Origin: Sipunculus nudus
Lineage: Eukaryota; Annelida; Sipuncula; Golfingiida; Sipunculidae
Direction of reading: 5' to 3'
Assembly: GCA_026874595.1 (NCBI GenBank)
Contig: CM049319.1
Span: 65,651,417 to 65,715,416 of the forward strand
DNA: 64,000 bases
Under the pieces are notes generated by a model. It did no database searches and was not told the DNA's origin. It saw only the letters and a list, made by a program, of their open reading frames with translations. Positions 23,486 through 36,479 of this stretch are shown piece by piece. Numbering within the stretch: position 1 is the stretch's first letter; each line of letters opens with the position of its first letter. Both the position numbers and the translations under genes were made by a program.

Positions 23486-26400
23486 CATTTATGGGAATGT
23501 ATATTTCTAGTTTTTACTTTCTTTTGAAAATGTGATGCATTTTCTCTTAACAACTAATTTGTCAAACCTAATGCTCCAAATCAGTCCAAATCGTGTTTTC
23601 TTTGTTCTTATAAAGAAATTAGGATTTATACAATATAAAGTTTTGAAATGATGATTATAATCATGATTACTTTCCAAAGTATGTGAAATCTTAATCAATA
23701 ATTTCAATTTTTGTTTGTAATTCTAATTGAAATCGTATTCATATAATTTTACAGTAATCGTAATGGATTACATTTACAGAGTAATCGCCCCATGTCTGCT
23801 ACAAACACTTTTCTTGTACACAATAATTTTGGCCAACCATGTTTTCCCTATATTTTTTGTAAGTGTCCGTTACTTTGAGCCTTGATTCACTTGCCCAAAC
23901 TTATTTTATTCGTTGATTCCATTTTTATTACATTTGTAAAAAATCACGACAGTTACATAGTTTAGCACAACCTTGCGCAGTATAGTTTAGTATATCAAAG
24001 CAACATAGGTATATTATAATACATGTATTATGTTATATTATATCAGAGTACCTTGTATCTCATTATAGCTTATAATCTGATATAGCTCAGTAGAGTTTAT
24101 TATGTTAAAGCTTAATAAAACTTTATATATTAACCTATTATTGCATAATAAATTATGTGAATCAAAATACTATAAAATACCATAGCATATCATAGCGAAA
24201 ATATAATAGCGCATATTATGGAAAAGCACAGCATAGGGAAGCATGGCAAAATCATGAATACTATATCATCAGAGAGTGAGAAAACAAATGTATCCATGCC
24301 ATATTTACATATGACTACATATAAGCTTATCGCCATGGAGTATTTATATGTACTTAAGGTATCAGGATACGTATCAGCCTACATTTAAAGAGGTCCAGGA
24401 TGTTAGGTCGTACACGATCAGATGACCTCCGCTGTGACGCAGCTATAAACTATCTGTATCTAAAACGTCAGGCGCCGTTGCTGAGAAACCATGTTTTGTT
24501 TTCCCATCAGTGTATTTTTTAAATATTTTAACTCATATTTCACTCATATCATGGAGGCAAACAAAGTGTAAGGCGTCAGCCTGGCAGTCCCCCCCCCCCC
24601 CCCCCTCCAAGGTCTAAGTATTCTTAGGGAAAAAAAATGTAGGCAGTATTTGCAAGAAAGTTTAATTTAACTGGTGACTTTCACATAGTTACCCTTAAAC
24701 CACATAAATAAAAGCAAGCAATAATTTTCTATGTTAAGAGCTTATTTTATAAGAAAATGCCACAGAAATGCCAATATATGGCATGAATATTTAGGAATTT
24801 CAACACCGAGGGAGGCAGATTCCTTACACACCCTCCCGTCGTTATGCTTCGCTCTGACAAAGCTAATTCCCCCCCCCCCCCTCCAAGACTTTGCTCATTC
24901 TACGGCCCTGCACTAAAAATAAATTGTGCTGCAGCCTATATATCTTTTATCAGGAATGTTAACCGATGCAAGGCCTGAAGAATTGGAGTTATATATGTGG
25001 ACGCAATTTCCTGCAACCTGATAGCATAATTTTGGATTTTCTGAAGTGATGACAGACATCAGATACTTACTTAGCTGTGTCCCTTGATAAGTATGATCGT
25101 ATCAACTGATGTTTCGTAGGTGCATATAACAAGAACGGGCAACTGATCCAACACGATCACGCATAGAGAGGGCTCTCTTGTCGTGAGCCTGTGGCTAAAT
25201 AAAAGTTAAAAAATGTGGTTCACTCTTTACTCCCTAGGTGGCAGCAGGGCGATAAGTATTTTTATTTGTTGTCCTTGTATAATTATTCTCCGTTCTTGGG
25301 TAACATTTTACCCAATGTATCCATCAGCCTTATTTACTGTCAAAATTCCCAGTGGTGATGGGACTGGCGAAAAAAAGAGAGATTACACCGTGTATCCACA
25401 AGTTTAACTATTCATAGGGCCTACATTTCATATATATTTTCAGGTATGTTTTAGACCATACATTTTTGCACCTAACTTAAAAGTATTTCTTGGGGTCTGT
25501 AATAAATATAGGTATCTATAGCACAGGCACTTCTCACGATGTGGGGTGGGGTTATAACACCCCCCCCCCCCTCTTCGCCCCCATTGTAAATAGTGCTTGT
25601 GATCTATAAATATCTATAGGGTGGGGAGGGGGTGGGAAAAAAAAGTATAACTATACTATATAAATCATTTGAAAGATTCAATAGTTCAGATCAACGATTA
25701 AAGAGGTCGCTACCACTCCACCAGCTCTGTTCTGATTATATTCGACTTTTCCAGACACTCAATCGGTCCATTGATCCTATTCTTTTGTGTTTCGGTCATA
25801 TTTCTAGAATATTTTCTAAAAATAATGATAATAATAAATGTTCACACTGTTCCAATATTTCCGATAGTCATATTCACACGCATGCCCAGTACAGACAGAG
25901 TACAATATCTCGAAAAACCGAAATATTTTTTTTTTATCTTTTAATAGTCAGATATTTTCTAAATATCAGCGTATTTATACTTTTGTGATTGTGTGTTTTT
26001 CTTTTTTTCTTTCTAACCGTCAACTTCGGGATGTCGTGAAATGCTGTGAATATGAACTTTGGGCAATCTGTTATCTCAACGCCATAAGGAGATCATTAGA
26101 TACTTTATCATGAATGAGTATGAATAATATGTGTGCTTTCGGTCCTATTTATGCAATAATATTAACCTTCATTACCACCACTGTCGTCGTCATCATCATC
26201 ACCACACCAACCAGAATCTTAATTATCACCACCACCACTATCACCGTAATCTTCATCAACGGCATCATCATAATATCATTATCATCGTATGGTCGTAATA
26301 AAAACCTTTCCTAACAGCATTTTCTTACAGTTCATTTATATGTGCCAAGAATATGTGCCCACAATAAGCTAGAATCACATAAATTCAACAAATAAAGCAA

Positions 26401-26574
26401 GTTAATAGGTGGCTTAAGCATCAATGAAATAAAGACCTTACCCAACATCGTCACCGTCACTCTCACCACCATTTTCATAAATGTTATCGGTTTTATCAAA
26501 TCATTATCTCTGGCTTCATTCCCATTAACAATATAACGTGTGTTAATAATAATCAGTCCACTACTTCATAATTA
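23486..26574. other. Intergenic, no gene seen
   Basis: Very AT-rich DNA (about 23.9-24.3 kb) and several poly-C tracts (24590, 24870, 25560). A 118-codon plus frame at 25632-25988 has no family resemblance. CAT-rich seed sequence appears from about 26165, before the satellite proper. Confidence 0.45.
24584..24910. repeat. Poly-C tracts with hAT-like ends
   Basis: C-runs at about 24590-24605 and 24868-24881, both followed by CTCCAAG. The second leads to a GTAGAATGAGCAAAGTCTT (reverse) end starting CAGGGCCG. These look like degraded termini of the same hAT-like group as 20020-20545. Confidence 0.35.
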
Positions 26575-29500
26575 GCACCATCAACATCATCATCATCATC
26601 ATCATCATTTCGCGGTGACCAATAACCGTCAGGATCATCATCATTTTTCGGTGCACCATTTACATCAACATCATCATCATTCTACGGTGCACCATCAACA
26701 TCAACATTACATCATTCTACGGTGTACCATAATAGCTTCATTATCATCCGTCTGCGCTGCACCATCAACATCAACATCATCATCATCTTTCTCCGGTGCA
26801 CCATCAACATCAACATCATCATCATTCTACGGTGCACAATAAACATCAACATCATCATCATTCTACGCTGCACCATAAACATCAACATCATCATCATTCT
26901 TCAGTGCAAAAAACATCAACATCATCATCAACCTTCTGCGCTGCACCATCACCATCATCATCATTCTTCAGTGCACCATAAACAACAACATCATCATCAT
27001 TCCTCAGTGCATCATAAACATCAACATCATCATTATTCTTCAGTGCACAATAAACATCAACATCATCATCATTCTACGGTGCACCATAAACATTAGCATC
27101 ATCATCATCCGTCTGCGCTGCACCATCAACATCAACATCATCATCATTCTCCGGTGCACCATCAACATCATCATCATTCTACGGTGCACCATAAACATCA
27201 ACAACATCATCATTCTCAAGTGCACTCTAAACATTATCATTCATCAATGCACCATAAACATCATCATCATCATTCTCAGGTGCACCATAAACATCAACAT
27301 CATCATCATTCTTCTGCGCTGCACCATAAACATCAACATCATCATCATTCTCCGGTGCACCATCAACATCATCATCATCATCATCATTCTACGGTGCACC
27401 ATAAACATCATCATCATCATCATTTTACGGTGCACCATAAACATCAACAACATCATCATTCTCAAGTGCACCATAAACATTATCACTCTCCGATGCACCA
27501 TAAACATCATCATCATCATTCTCAGGTGCACCATAAACATCAACATCCTCATCATCCTTCTGCACTGCACCATAAACATCAACATCATCATCATTCTTCA
27601 GTGCACAAAAAACATCAACATAATCATTAATCTTCAGTGCACCATAAACAACAACATCATCATCATTCTTCTGCGCTGCACCATCAACATCATCATCATT
27701 CTCCAGCGCACCATAAACATCAACATCATCATCATTCTTCAGTGCACCATAAACATCAACATCATCATAATTCTACGCTGCACCATAAACATCAACATCA
27801 TCATCATTCTTTAGTGCACAATAAAACATCAACATCATCATCAACCTTCTGCGCTGCACCATCACCATCATAATCATTCTTCAGTGCATCATAAACAACA
27901 ACATCATCATCATTCCTCAGTGCATCATAAACATCAAAATCATCATTATTCTTCAGTGCACAAAAAACATCAACATCATTATCATTCTACGGTGCACCAT
28001 TAACATAAGCATCATCATCATCCGTCTGCGCTGCACCATCAACATCAACATCATCATCATTCTCCGATGCACCATCAACATCAACATCATCATCATTCTA
28101 CGGTGCACCATAAACATCAACAACATCATAATTCTCAAGTGCACCATAAACATCATCATTCTCCGATGCACCATAAACATCATCATCATCATTCTCAGGT
28201 GCACCATAAACATCAACATCCTCATCATCCTTCTCCGCTGCACCATAAACATCAACATCATCATCATTCTTCAGTGCACCAAAAACATCAACATAATCAT
28301 TATTCTTTAGTGCACCATAAACAACAACATCATCATCATTCTTCTGCGCTGCACCATCAACATCATCATCATTCTCCAGCGCACTATAAACATCAACATC
28401 ATCATCATTCTCCAGCGCACCATAAACATCAACATCATCATCATTCTTCAGTGCACCATAAACATCAACTTCATCATCATTCTACGCTGCATCATAAACA
28501 TCAACATCATCATCATTCTTCAGTTCACAAAAAACATCAACATCATCATCAACCTCCGCGCTGCACCATCACCATCATCATCATTCTTCAGTGCACCATA
28601 AACAACAACATCATCATCATTCCTCAGTGCATCATAAACATCATTATTCTTCAGTGCACAATAAACATCAACATCATCATCATTCTATGGTGCACCATAA
28701 ACATTAGCATCCTCATCATCCGTCTGCGCTGCACCATCAACATCAACATCATCATCATTCTCCTATGCACCATCAACATCATCATCATCATCATTCTACG
28801 GTGCACCATAAACATCAAGATCATCAACATTCTTCAGTGCACCATAAACATCAACATCATCAACATTCTTCAGTACACCATAAACAACAACATCATCATC
28901 ATTCTTCAGTGCACCATAAACAACAACATCATCATCTATCTCCTGCGCTGCACTATCAACATCATCATCATTCTTCAGTGCAAAAAAAAATCAACATCAT
29001 CATCAACCTTCTGCGCTGCACCATCACCATCATCATCATTCTTCAGTGCACCATAAACAACAACATCATCATCATTCCTCAGTGCATCATAAACATCAAC
29101 ATCATCATTATTCTTCAGTGCACAATAAACATCAACATCATCATTATTCTTCGGTGCCCCATAAACATCAACATCATCAACATTCTTCAGTGCACCATAA
29201 ACATCAACTTCATCATCATCCTTCTGCGATGCACCATAAGCATCAACATCATCATCATTCTTCAACGCACCATAAACATTCAACATTATCATCATCCTTC
29301 TGCGGTGCACCATCAACATCATCATCATTCTTCAGTGCACTATAAACAACATCATCATCATTCTTCAGTGCACCATAAACATCAACATCATCATTATTCT
29401 ATGATGCACCATAAACATCATCATCATCATCATCCTTCTGCGCTGCACCATCAACTTCATCATCATTCTTCAGTGACCCATAAACAACAACATCATCATC

Positions 29501-31382
29501 ATTCTTCAGTGCACCATAAACATCAACATCATCATTATTCTTCAGTGCACCATAAACAACAGCATCATCATCAATCTCCTGCGCTGCACCATCAACATCA
29601 TCATCATTCTACGCTGCACCATAAACAACAACATCATCATCCTTCTACGCTGCACCATAGACATCAACATCATCATCATTCTCCAGTGCACATTAAACAG
29701 CAACATCACCATCATTCCACGCTGCACCATAAACATCAACATCATCATCATTCTTCAGTGCACCATAAACATCAACATCATCATTATTCTGCGCTGCACC
29801 ATAAACATCAACAGCATCATCATTCTTCAGTGCACCATAAACATCAACATCATCATCATCCTTCTGCGCTGCACCATCAACATCATCATCCTTCTGCGCT
29901 GCACCATAATCATCAACATCATCATCATTCTTCAGTGCACCATAATTATCAACACCATCAGCATTCTCTGGTGCACCATATACATCACCATCATTCTCCG
30001 ATGCACCATAAACATTATCATCATTATTGTACGATGCACCATAAAGATCAACATCATCAGCATTCTCCGGTGCATCATAATCATCAACATCATCATAATT
30101 CTTCAGTGCACCATAAACATCAACATCAGCATCATTCTCCGGTGCACCATAAACATCAACCTCATCATTAATCTCCGGTGCACCATTAATATCAACAACA
30201 TCATCATTCTCAAGTGCACCATAAACATCAACATCATTATCATTCTCTGGTGAACCATAAAAATCAACATCACCACCATTTTTCGCTGCCCCATTAACAT
30301 TAACATCATCAGCATTTTTCGGCGCACCATAAAAATTATCTTTGCCTTTCATCGATGCACCATAAACATCATCATCATTCACCTTTGCACCATAAACATC
30401 ATCATCATTCTCCGATGCACCATAAACATCATCATCATTATTCTACGATGCACCATAAAGATCAACATCATCAGCATTTCTCCGGTGCACCATAATCATC
30501 AACATCATAATCATTCTCAAGTGCACCATTAAGATCAACATCATCATCTTTCTCAAATGCATCATGAACATGAACATCATCATTATCCCAAGAGCACCAT
30601 AAACATCAACATCGTCAGAATTTTCCGGTGCACCATAAACTCCAACATCATCATTATTCTTAGGTGTATCATGAACATCAACATCATCATCATTCTCAAG
30701 TGCACCATAAACATCAACATCATCATCATTCTCCGTTGAACCATGAAAATCAACAACACCACCATTCTTCACTACCCCTTAAACATCAACACTATTAGCA
30801 TACTCCGGTGCACCATAAAAATTATCTTTGCCATTCATCGATGCACCATAAAGATCATCATCATTCACCTTTGCACCATAAACATCATCATCATTCTCCG
30901 ATGCACCATAAACATCATCATCATTATTCTACGATGCACCATAAAGATCAACATCATCAGCATTTCTCCGGTGCACCATAATCATCAACATCATCATCAT
31001 TCTCAAGTGCACCATGAAGATCAACATCATCATCTTTCTCAAATGCATCATGAACATCAACATCATCATCATCCCAAGAGCACCATAAACATCAACATCA
31101 TCAGCATTTTCCGGTGCACCATAAACTCCAACATCATCATTATTCTTAGGTGTATCATGAACATCAACATCATCATCATTCTCAAGTGCACCATAAACAT
31201 CAACATCATCATCATTCTCCGTTGAACCATGAAAATCAACAACACCACCATTCTTCACTGCCCTTTAAACATCAACACCATTAGCATACTCCGGTGCAAC
31301 CATGAACATCAACATCATCATCATTTTCCGGTGCACCATAAACAACATCATCATCATTCTCCGGTGAATCATAAACATCAAC
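26575..31382 (+). repeat. 36-bp satellite, about 4.8 kb (His-rich in one frame)
   Basis: Over a hundred imperfect units of TTCTTCAGTGCACCATAAAC plus ATCAACATCATCATCA, mostly 36 bp with losses or gains of 3-bp CAT steps. Because units are multiples of 3, frames stay open: plus 28765-30171 gives 468 codons of MHHKHQHHHHSSV-type repeats, and minus frames give MMMLMFMVHRR or NDDDVDVYGAL repeats. There is no signal peptide, stable start, splice signal or codon constraint, so I read it as a satellite, not a gene. Higher-order copies are visible: the CACCATCACCATCATCATC variant block recurs at about 26.94, 27.85, 28.56 and 29.01 kb. Confidence 0.85.
30290..31261 (+). repeat. 486-bp higher-order tandem duplication
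   Basis: Blocks at 30335, 30380 and 30443 recur at 30821, 30866 and 30929, always 486 bases on, with few differences. A partial third copy starts at about 31268. 486 is a multiple of 3, so both copies keep the same 109-codon minus frame. Confidence 0.75.
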
Positions 31383-32127
31383 TGTTATAGATGTCTCTTT
31401 TATTGTATGCAGCAGTGTGTTTGTTCAGCGATAGCGATGTCTGTTGCCATGACGGCATAGCCCGGCCTACGCATGGAATCTCACGTGTAAACAACGGTCA
31501 TGCTAGTCTGGGGTTGCTCGCCTGGCCGAGCCGGGCCACGTGTGAACCCTGATATGTAGAAACACAGTGATGAGGTTCTTTAGATTGTTCGAGAAATGGA
31601 AATTTCTCGGCTTAAGGTGGAAGTTATAAATATGGGGCTGTGTTTTAGAGCCAAGGGGAGAGGGGAGAAATATTCAAGCGGACACAGGAGCGTGTAAGTC
31701 AGTTGTAGACCTTTTCCGATAAGTGCGGCAAATAGATTTTCTTCTAAATTTGTGACGGATCTTAAAAAGTCTTCAGTTTGCTTTCGGGATTATAACAAGA
31801 ACTTCACTTTAGGACTACAACTGACTGATTTTGTGAATGAACTGGACTGTTATTCTCTGAAAAGATTTACGTGAACTGTTCATCAGGGTTGTACGTTATA
31901 AAGGACTTGTTATCGCTGTGACAGCGGTGGTATCCAGGTACTGTACACATTATTTATATACTTGTATTGATTTGCTGTTGTACTGTTGTTACACCGTGGA
32001 ATTGTATTGATTTAGTGTATTGAAATGTTAGGATTGTTTTAAGAATAATATTATAATTATTTGTTAAAACAAAACCACCGACTTCTTTATTCATTCCCCT
32101 AGACATTTCACGCAGCCTAGTGTCACA
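31383..32127 (+). mobile_element. LTR-like insertion splitting the satellite, 745 bp
   Basis: Unique, higher-complexity DNA starts TGTTATAG at 31383 and can be ended at TGTCACA (32121-32127), giving TG...CA borders. It has a TATA box (TATAAATA, about 31625-31632). Satellite sequence resumes at 32181-32215. No clear target duplication is found, and about 50 extra bases containing a hairpin (ATCACG-ACTA-CGTGAT) follow. Solo LTR is the best guess; another element class is possible. Confidence 0.4.
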
Positions 32128-32215
32128 GAATCTGATTTTTTTATCTCCATTACAAAATCACGACTACGTGATTAGTTGATATCATCAAAATCATTCTCCG
32201 GTGCATCATAAACAT

Positions 32216-33195
32216 TTTTCTGTTTTTGAACATTTTGGGCATGTACCGTGTTTAGTAGCAACTTGTTGATAAATTAAAAAAGCTAATACTTCCGTCACAG
32301 AGCGTTGAACGGTTATATATTTTTTTTTCTCTAACAGGAATTACCTGCAGTTTATGAATATATACACAGAGTAGCCCTGAAATCACATAACATTTACAGA
32401 AAAGGCCGATGAATAGCCGGGTTTAAGGCTAACTTCCCTTCCTGGGGTTGTGAACAGTTGTTTATAGGATGCAAATTCTTAAGTGTGAACGACAAACCCG
32501 TCCCTTACCAAAAGTCCAGAATTCGCCCGTGTTATGCTCGCCTTAATCGCCATCCCTGTCATCGCCCCTCGTTTAATCACTATTGTCAACATCATAATTA
32601 CAAAAGTGAACCAATTAGAGTCATTTTAAAGTAAATCCTCAATTAAAGAAAAGTCATTTATTTAATGTTGGCAGGCCTGCATTTTTTATTCTTCCTCCGC
32701 CAGTAACATATTACCCTTGGTTTGTCTGCCCGCAAATTTACACAGAAACTTCCAAACAGTTTGTTGAGGATTTATGAAAACACACGAGAAGGAATCCATT
32801 TAATATTGAAGGAAAACAGGATAAATTCATGGGATTCTGTCTCATCCTTACGGTTATTTCATTATAATATACAAAATTATCGGTATTATATTGCAAGTGG
32901 CTCGAGGATCATAATGGCGGGGATCTGACGTCTCCTGGATGGTATATGCTGGAGATCAATATGAGTGTCTGAAGGCAGGTGGCAGCACATTATACACGTG
33001 AAATGGTTGGTTTGAATCTCAAATGAATGCTGCGTTGCAACCGCTTGGAATTATGGTAATTAAGATTGGCCAGTAGATATCGCCGTTCGACATGTGATCC
33101 CAGTGGTACTACGCTCTGACCTCCTGGTGACCTTCCACGAAATAGCTGAGCACAGCATAACAGCTGCTTATGGAGCGTACTGGTCAGGGGTACAA
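32216..33195. other. Intergenic, nothing recognised
   Basis: No coding pattern or paired repeat ends seen. Confidence 0.5.
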
Positions 33196-34663
33196 ACTAG
33201 GACCCTGCGCAGGCTGAAAAACTGAACCCGCACCCACCCCACATCATGCCCTGTCAGCCCGCCCTGCAATCCAATAAAATAAATTCAGCCCGCCCCGCCC
33301 CACAGTTACTATGATTCTTTCATCCCGCACACGCCCTGCGAAATTTGCTTTCAGTCCGCACTTGCCCCGCCCCGGATTTTTTAAGTTTCCGGCCTGCAGT
33401 CCAGACCGCAAAAAATTTAAAATAGTTTTCAGATCCAAAGGTTTACATATCAAAATATTTTACAGCACATATAAAAGACACGCTTATTATTAATATATAT
33501 GAAATGTTTGTTGATTGGAATGAAAATTTTTTTTGAATACGTTTTTGCAATAATTCAAACCATAATTCATGAAATATTTTCAAAGACAGGTTTGATTGGT
33601 TAAATGGATTTAATTTATACATAATAATTTAACACAACTTAAATATGTTTTCATATTTTACAGGGGAAATAAACAAACCTTTGGTTTACTTTGTCTGTTT
33701 CTACTTAAATATATAATAAAAAAAAGTAAAGAAAAAAATTAGACTTCTTCAAAGTATTTGCACCCAAAGTGACCCTTTAGAATAGTATTGGCTAATCACA
33801 AGCCATCAAACTAACGAGATGTGTTGCTGGTTATTTTTTTTTTTTCAATCACAATCTGTTAATTAGCTGAAACTAAGACTAATCAGGTCAAGGGAGTAAA
33901 GGGGTAATCTGACCCATGTGGCTTTAGGCTCAGGATGTTCATTGAGATCTATAGATATGGCCAGAGTCTTGTTTCTTATAGCAATCATCTACACATTATG
34001 CTGTGACAAAACAGGGATTTGACCAGCCAGTGGTCAATGTCATTTACAATTAGACAGCACATGGAGTCCACCTTAGGCTTTGTGCAGTTCAAGGTCATCT
34101 ACATAGCCAGCTGTAGCCACACACTGTCTATTACAAGATCAAAGGTAATCAAGCCCTTGCTTTACTCCCATCCGTATTATATAATATGTGAGACATGACA
34201 CAAGTACAGGGTTACAGTCAATATACATCATCAGGCCAGGTAACTTTTACAAAGTTATGACCAGCTCCCATTGCAAAGACAATTGTTTAAAGTCTAGATT
34301 TCAGATTAAGAATACATCATATATTTTGGATAACAAATTTAAGTTATACATAGAAAAGACACATTTGCATAGTGTTGTAACAACTGTCAGTCAACGAAAG
34401 GGGTTAACAGGAATAAATTAATTTTTTTTCCCAAATTTACACCTGAAAACATTTTATACAAAAATACCAATTTCTACAAATAATATATTTTTTTGGTATA
34501 ATTTTATATTCATGTTTTACTGAACTCCCAGATCATCAACCCGCAGCCCGCCCCGCCCCGCAATTTCTTAGATGTAGCCCGCCCCGCAAAGAATCCTATG
34601 CGGAGGCCGGCGGGCTGCGGGCCCCCGCGGGCAGCGGGTCAAAATCCGCCACGCGCAGGGTCA
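33196..34663. mobile_element. Candidate DNA element with GC-rich ends, about 1.46 kb
   Basis: Inverted termini GACCCTGCGC (left about 33202; right, reverse strand, from about 34661) are flanked by CTAG on both sides. Each end carries copies of GCCCGCCCCGC (about 33293-33304, 33365-33372 left; 34546-34560, 34577-34587 right) while the interior is strongly AT-rich. No transposase frame. The superfamily is not assigned. Confidence 0.5.
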
Positions 34664-34824
34664 TCTAGTACACACCACTGGCAAACTTGGATTCGGCCAT
34701 GTTAGCGACCTGCCCCTTTATCCACGGCTTAGCGAGATCCAGGGAGCAAATAACAACACCAATATTTTACAGGGGCGTAGCATCCAGAACACCCCGTCCT
34801 TTCGGAATTTCACTTAATCTAATG

Positions 34825-34827
<3 letters not shown>

Positions 34828-34895
<68 letters not shown>
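34828..34895. repeat. (TA)n microsatellite
   Basis: About 68 bases of TA, directly followed by a GTGGCGGATCCAGAGAGGG hAT-like end at about 34919. Confidence 0.9.
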
Positions 34896-34898
<3 letters not shown>

Positions 34899-35094
34899 TT
34901 AGGTTGCCTTTGCCATAAGTGGCGGATCCAGAGAGGGCGCCTTCGGCGCAAAACCACCCTTTGAGCTGCAATATCTCTCATTTTATTTAATTTTCCGATT
35001 TTCGTGATTTATTTTCGTTTTTCATGTTTCTTTTTTTATTAAATAGCAATTAGATTTGGTTAAAGTTATCTGCAGTTTATTTCTTTCAAATTTA

Positions 35095-35262
35095 TTAGTT
35101 GAGTACAAGGATATTTATTAACAGCTGGAGAACAATTGTAGAGCACCAGGCCCTGATTGGGGTCGACAGTGAAAAATATCACGGTTCCGCTGGTGATACC
35201 AGTACTCGAACCCGTGGTCTTAGCAGTCTTGTGTGCTGTCGAGACCGGGGAACCCGGTATAA
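35095..35262 (-). mobile_element. tRNA-derived SINE, copy A
   Basis: The minus strand carries a tRNA-like head with the B box GGTTCGAGTACTGG (about 35210-35197), then the shared body ACCGTGATATTTTTCACTGT and CGACCCC, then a tail with TTCTCCAGCTG. The body matches copies B and C. Confidence 0.55.
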
Positions 35263-35675
35263 TACAAAGTTTAACATAAGACTTCAACATATCAGTTATT
35301 TCACTCCGAGCATTACATTGAAAAGATAACATTTTGCAAGTTAGAAACGTAAATGCGCTTGATGGAATTTTATATCCTTATTTAGAAGAAATATAAATAT
35401 TAAATATTGAACCTCTCTACAGTTTAACTACATAACGCAAAGACATAAAAGAAGTTTTTCAGGCATTTTATGTTGATAATTGCCTCAAAATGTCTTCTTT
35501 TAATACATTGCATAATCAATAAAAATTTTCAATATGGGAGGAGGTATCCCCCTCCCATACCCTCCCCAGGTACCTGTTACTATCTTAAATGAAACCATGG
35601 TACATATTTGAAAAATAACAAATATATTTTCATACACAAAAATATATAAACGTATAGTAATAATATTAATAATAA

Positions 35676-35677
<2 letters not shown>

Positions 35678-35724
<47 letters not shown>

Positions 35725-35853
35725 CATATACACATATATGTATAAAATGTGTTCATAGTACCAATGCATATAAGGCCCCCCCCCCCCCCCCCCGTTTTCG
35801 AATTTGAGGATCGGCCGGCCCCCTTCCCTTCCTCAATCCTGGCTACGCCCCTG
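35678..35853 (-). mobile_element. (TA)n, poly-C and a hAT-like terminus
   Basis: (TA)n at 35678-35720, poly-C at about 35776-35793, and the reverse-strand terminus CAGGGGCGTAGCCAGGATTG starting at about 35853. That terminus is a common hAT-type end. Confidence 0.5.
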
Positions 35854-36049
35854 ATTTTACTAGTGTACACAAAAGTTTAAAATGACTAATAAAACTGAAT
35901 CTGGCATGAAACATTTAATATTAGTTTCTTTTGGTTACTAAGACAAGCCAGACATCCGGTCAGTAGGCCTTTTGTTGGGTACCGAATGGTAGCAAGTCAT
36001 TTGCACCACTTGACATCAGCAGGCGCGCCTCCGGAAGGGGGTTGGGGGT

Positions 36050-36150
36050 CGAAATCCCCCCCCCCCCCCGATCTCAACCAACCTTTCTTAAACAATTTTT
36101 ATGCATGACACCCGTTGACCCCTCCCTGCAAAAATCCTGAATCCGCGCCT
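36050..36150 (-). mobile_element. hAT-like terminus with poly-C
   Basis: The reverse strand reads CAGGCGCGGATTCAGGATTT from about 36150, then AGGGAGGGG and, further in, a C-run at about 36056-36069. It matches the other CGGATCCAGG ends in the window. Confidence 0.45.
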
Positions 36151-36479
36151 GATCTGGCAACTACCATAAAGCCCAGAGGTACCGAACGCATCACTGTACA
36201 AAAGGGATTGTTTTCTACCGAGGGACAGAATCCCGACTTTTAAATGTCCATGTTTTCGGTCATAATGGAAATGCCAATCTGGCCAAAATTCCTGTCCAAT
36301 GTTCACAACTCTCAAGCAAACAGCTGACACAAACAACAAAAGACTAAATATAATTCTCGACTGTTTATTACCAACTGGTAAGCCTATATAACAGCTTTTC
36401 ACTGTCCATATGGTAAATACTGACACGCATTTGTTCTTTACATTATTGTTCATAATTACTGAAAACACACACACAAAAA

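Noticed and set aside
25632-25988. 118-codon plus frame as a gene
   Set aside because: AT-rich composition, no family resemblance, no adjoining exon-like sequence.
28765-30171. 468-codon His-rich open frame as a gene
   Set aside because: Open because the 36-bp satellite unit is a multiple of three. Opposite-strand frames are open too; there is no signal peptide, promoter or splice context, and frames switch after small indels.
26575-31382. CRISPR-like array
   Set aside because: Units are contiguous imperfect satellite repeats without unique spacers, in a eukaryotic context.
36088-36474. 128-codon minus frame as a gene
   Set aside because: It runs from a hAT-like terminus into unique DNA; no motif, start context or exon borders found.
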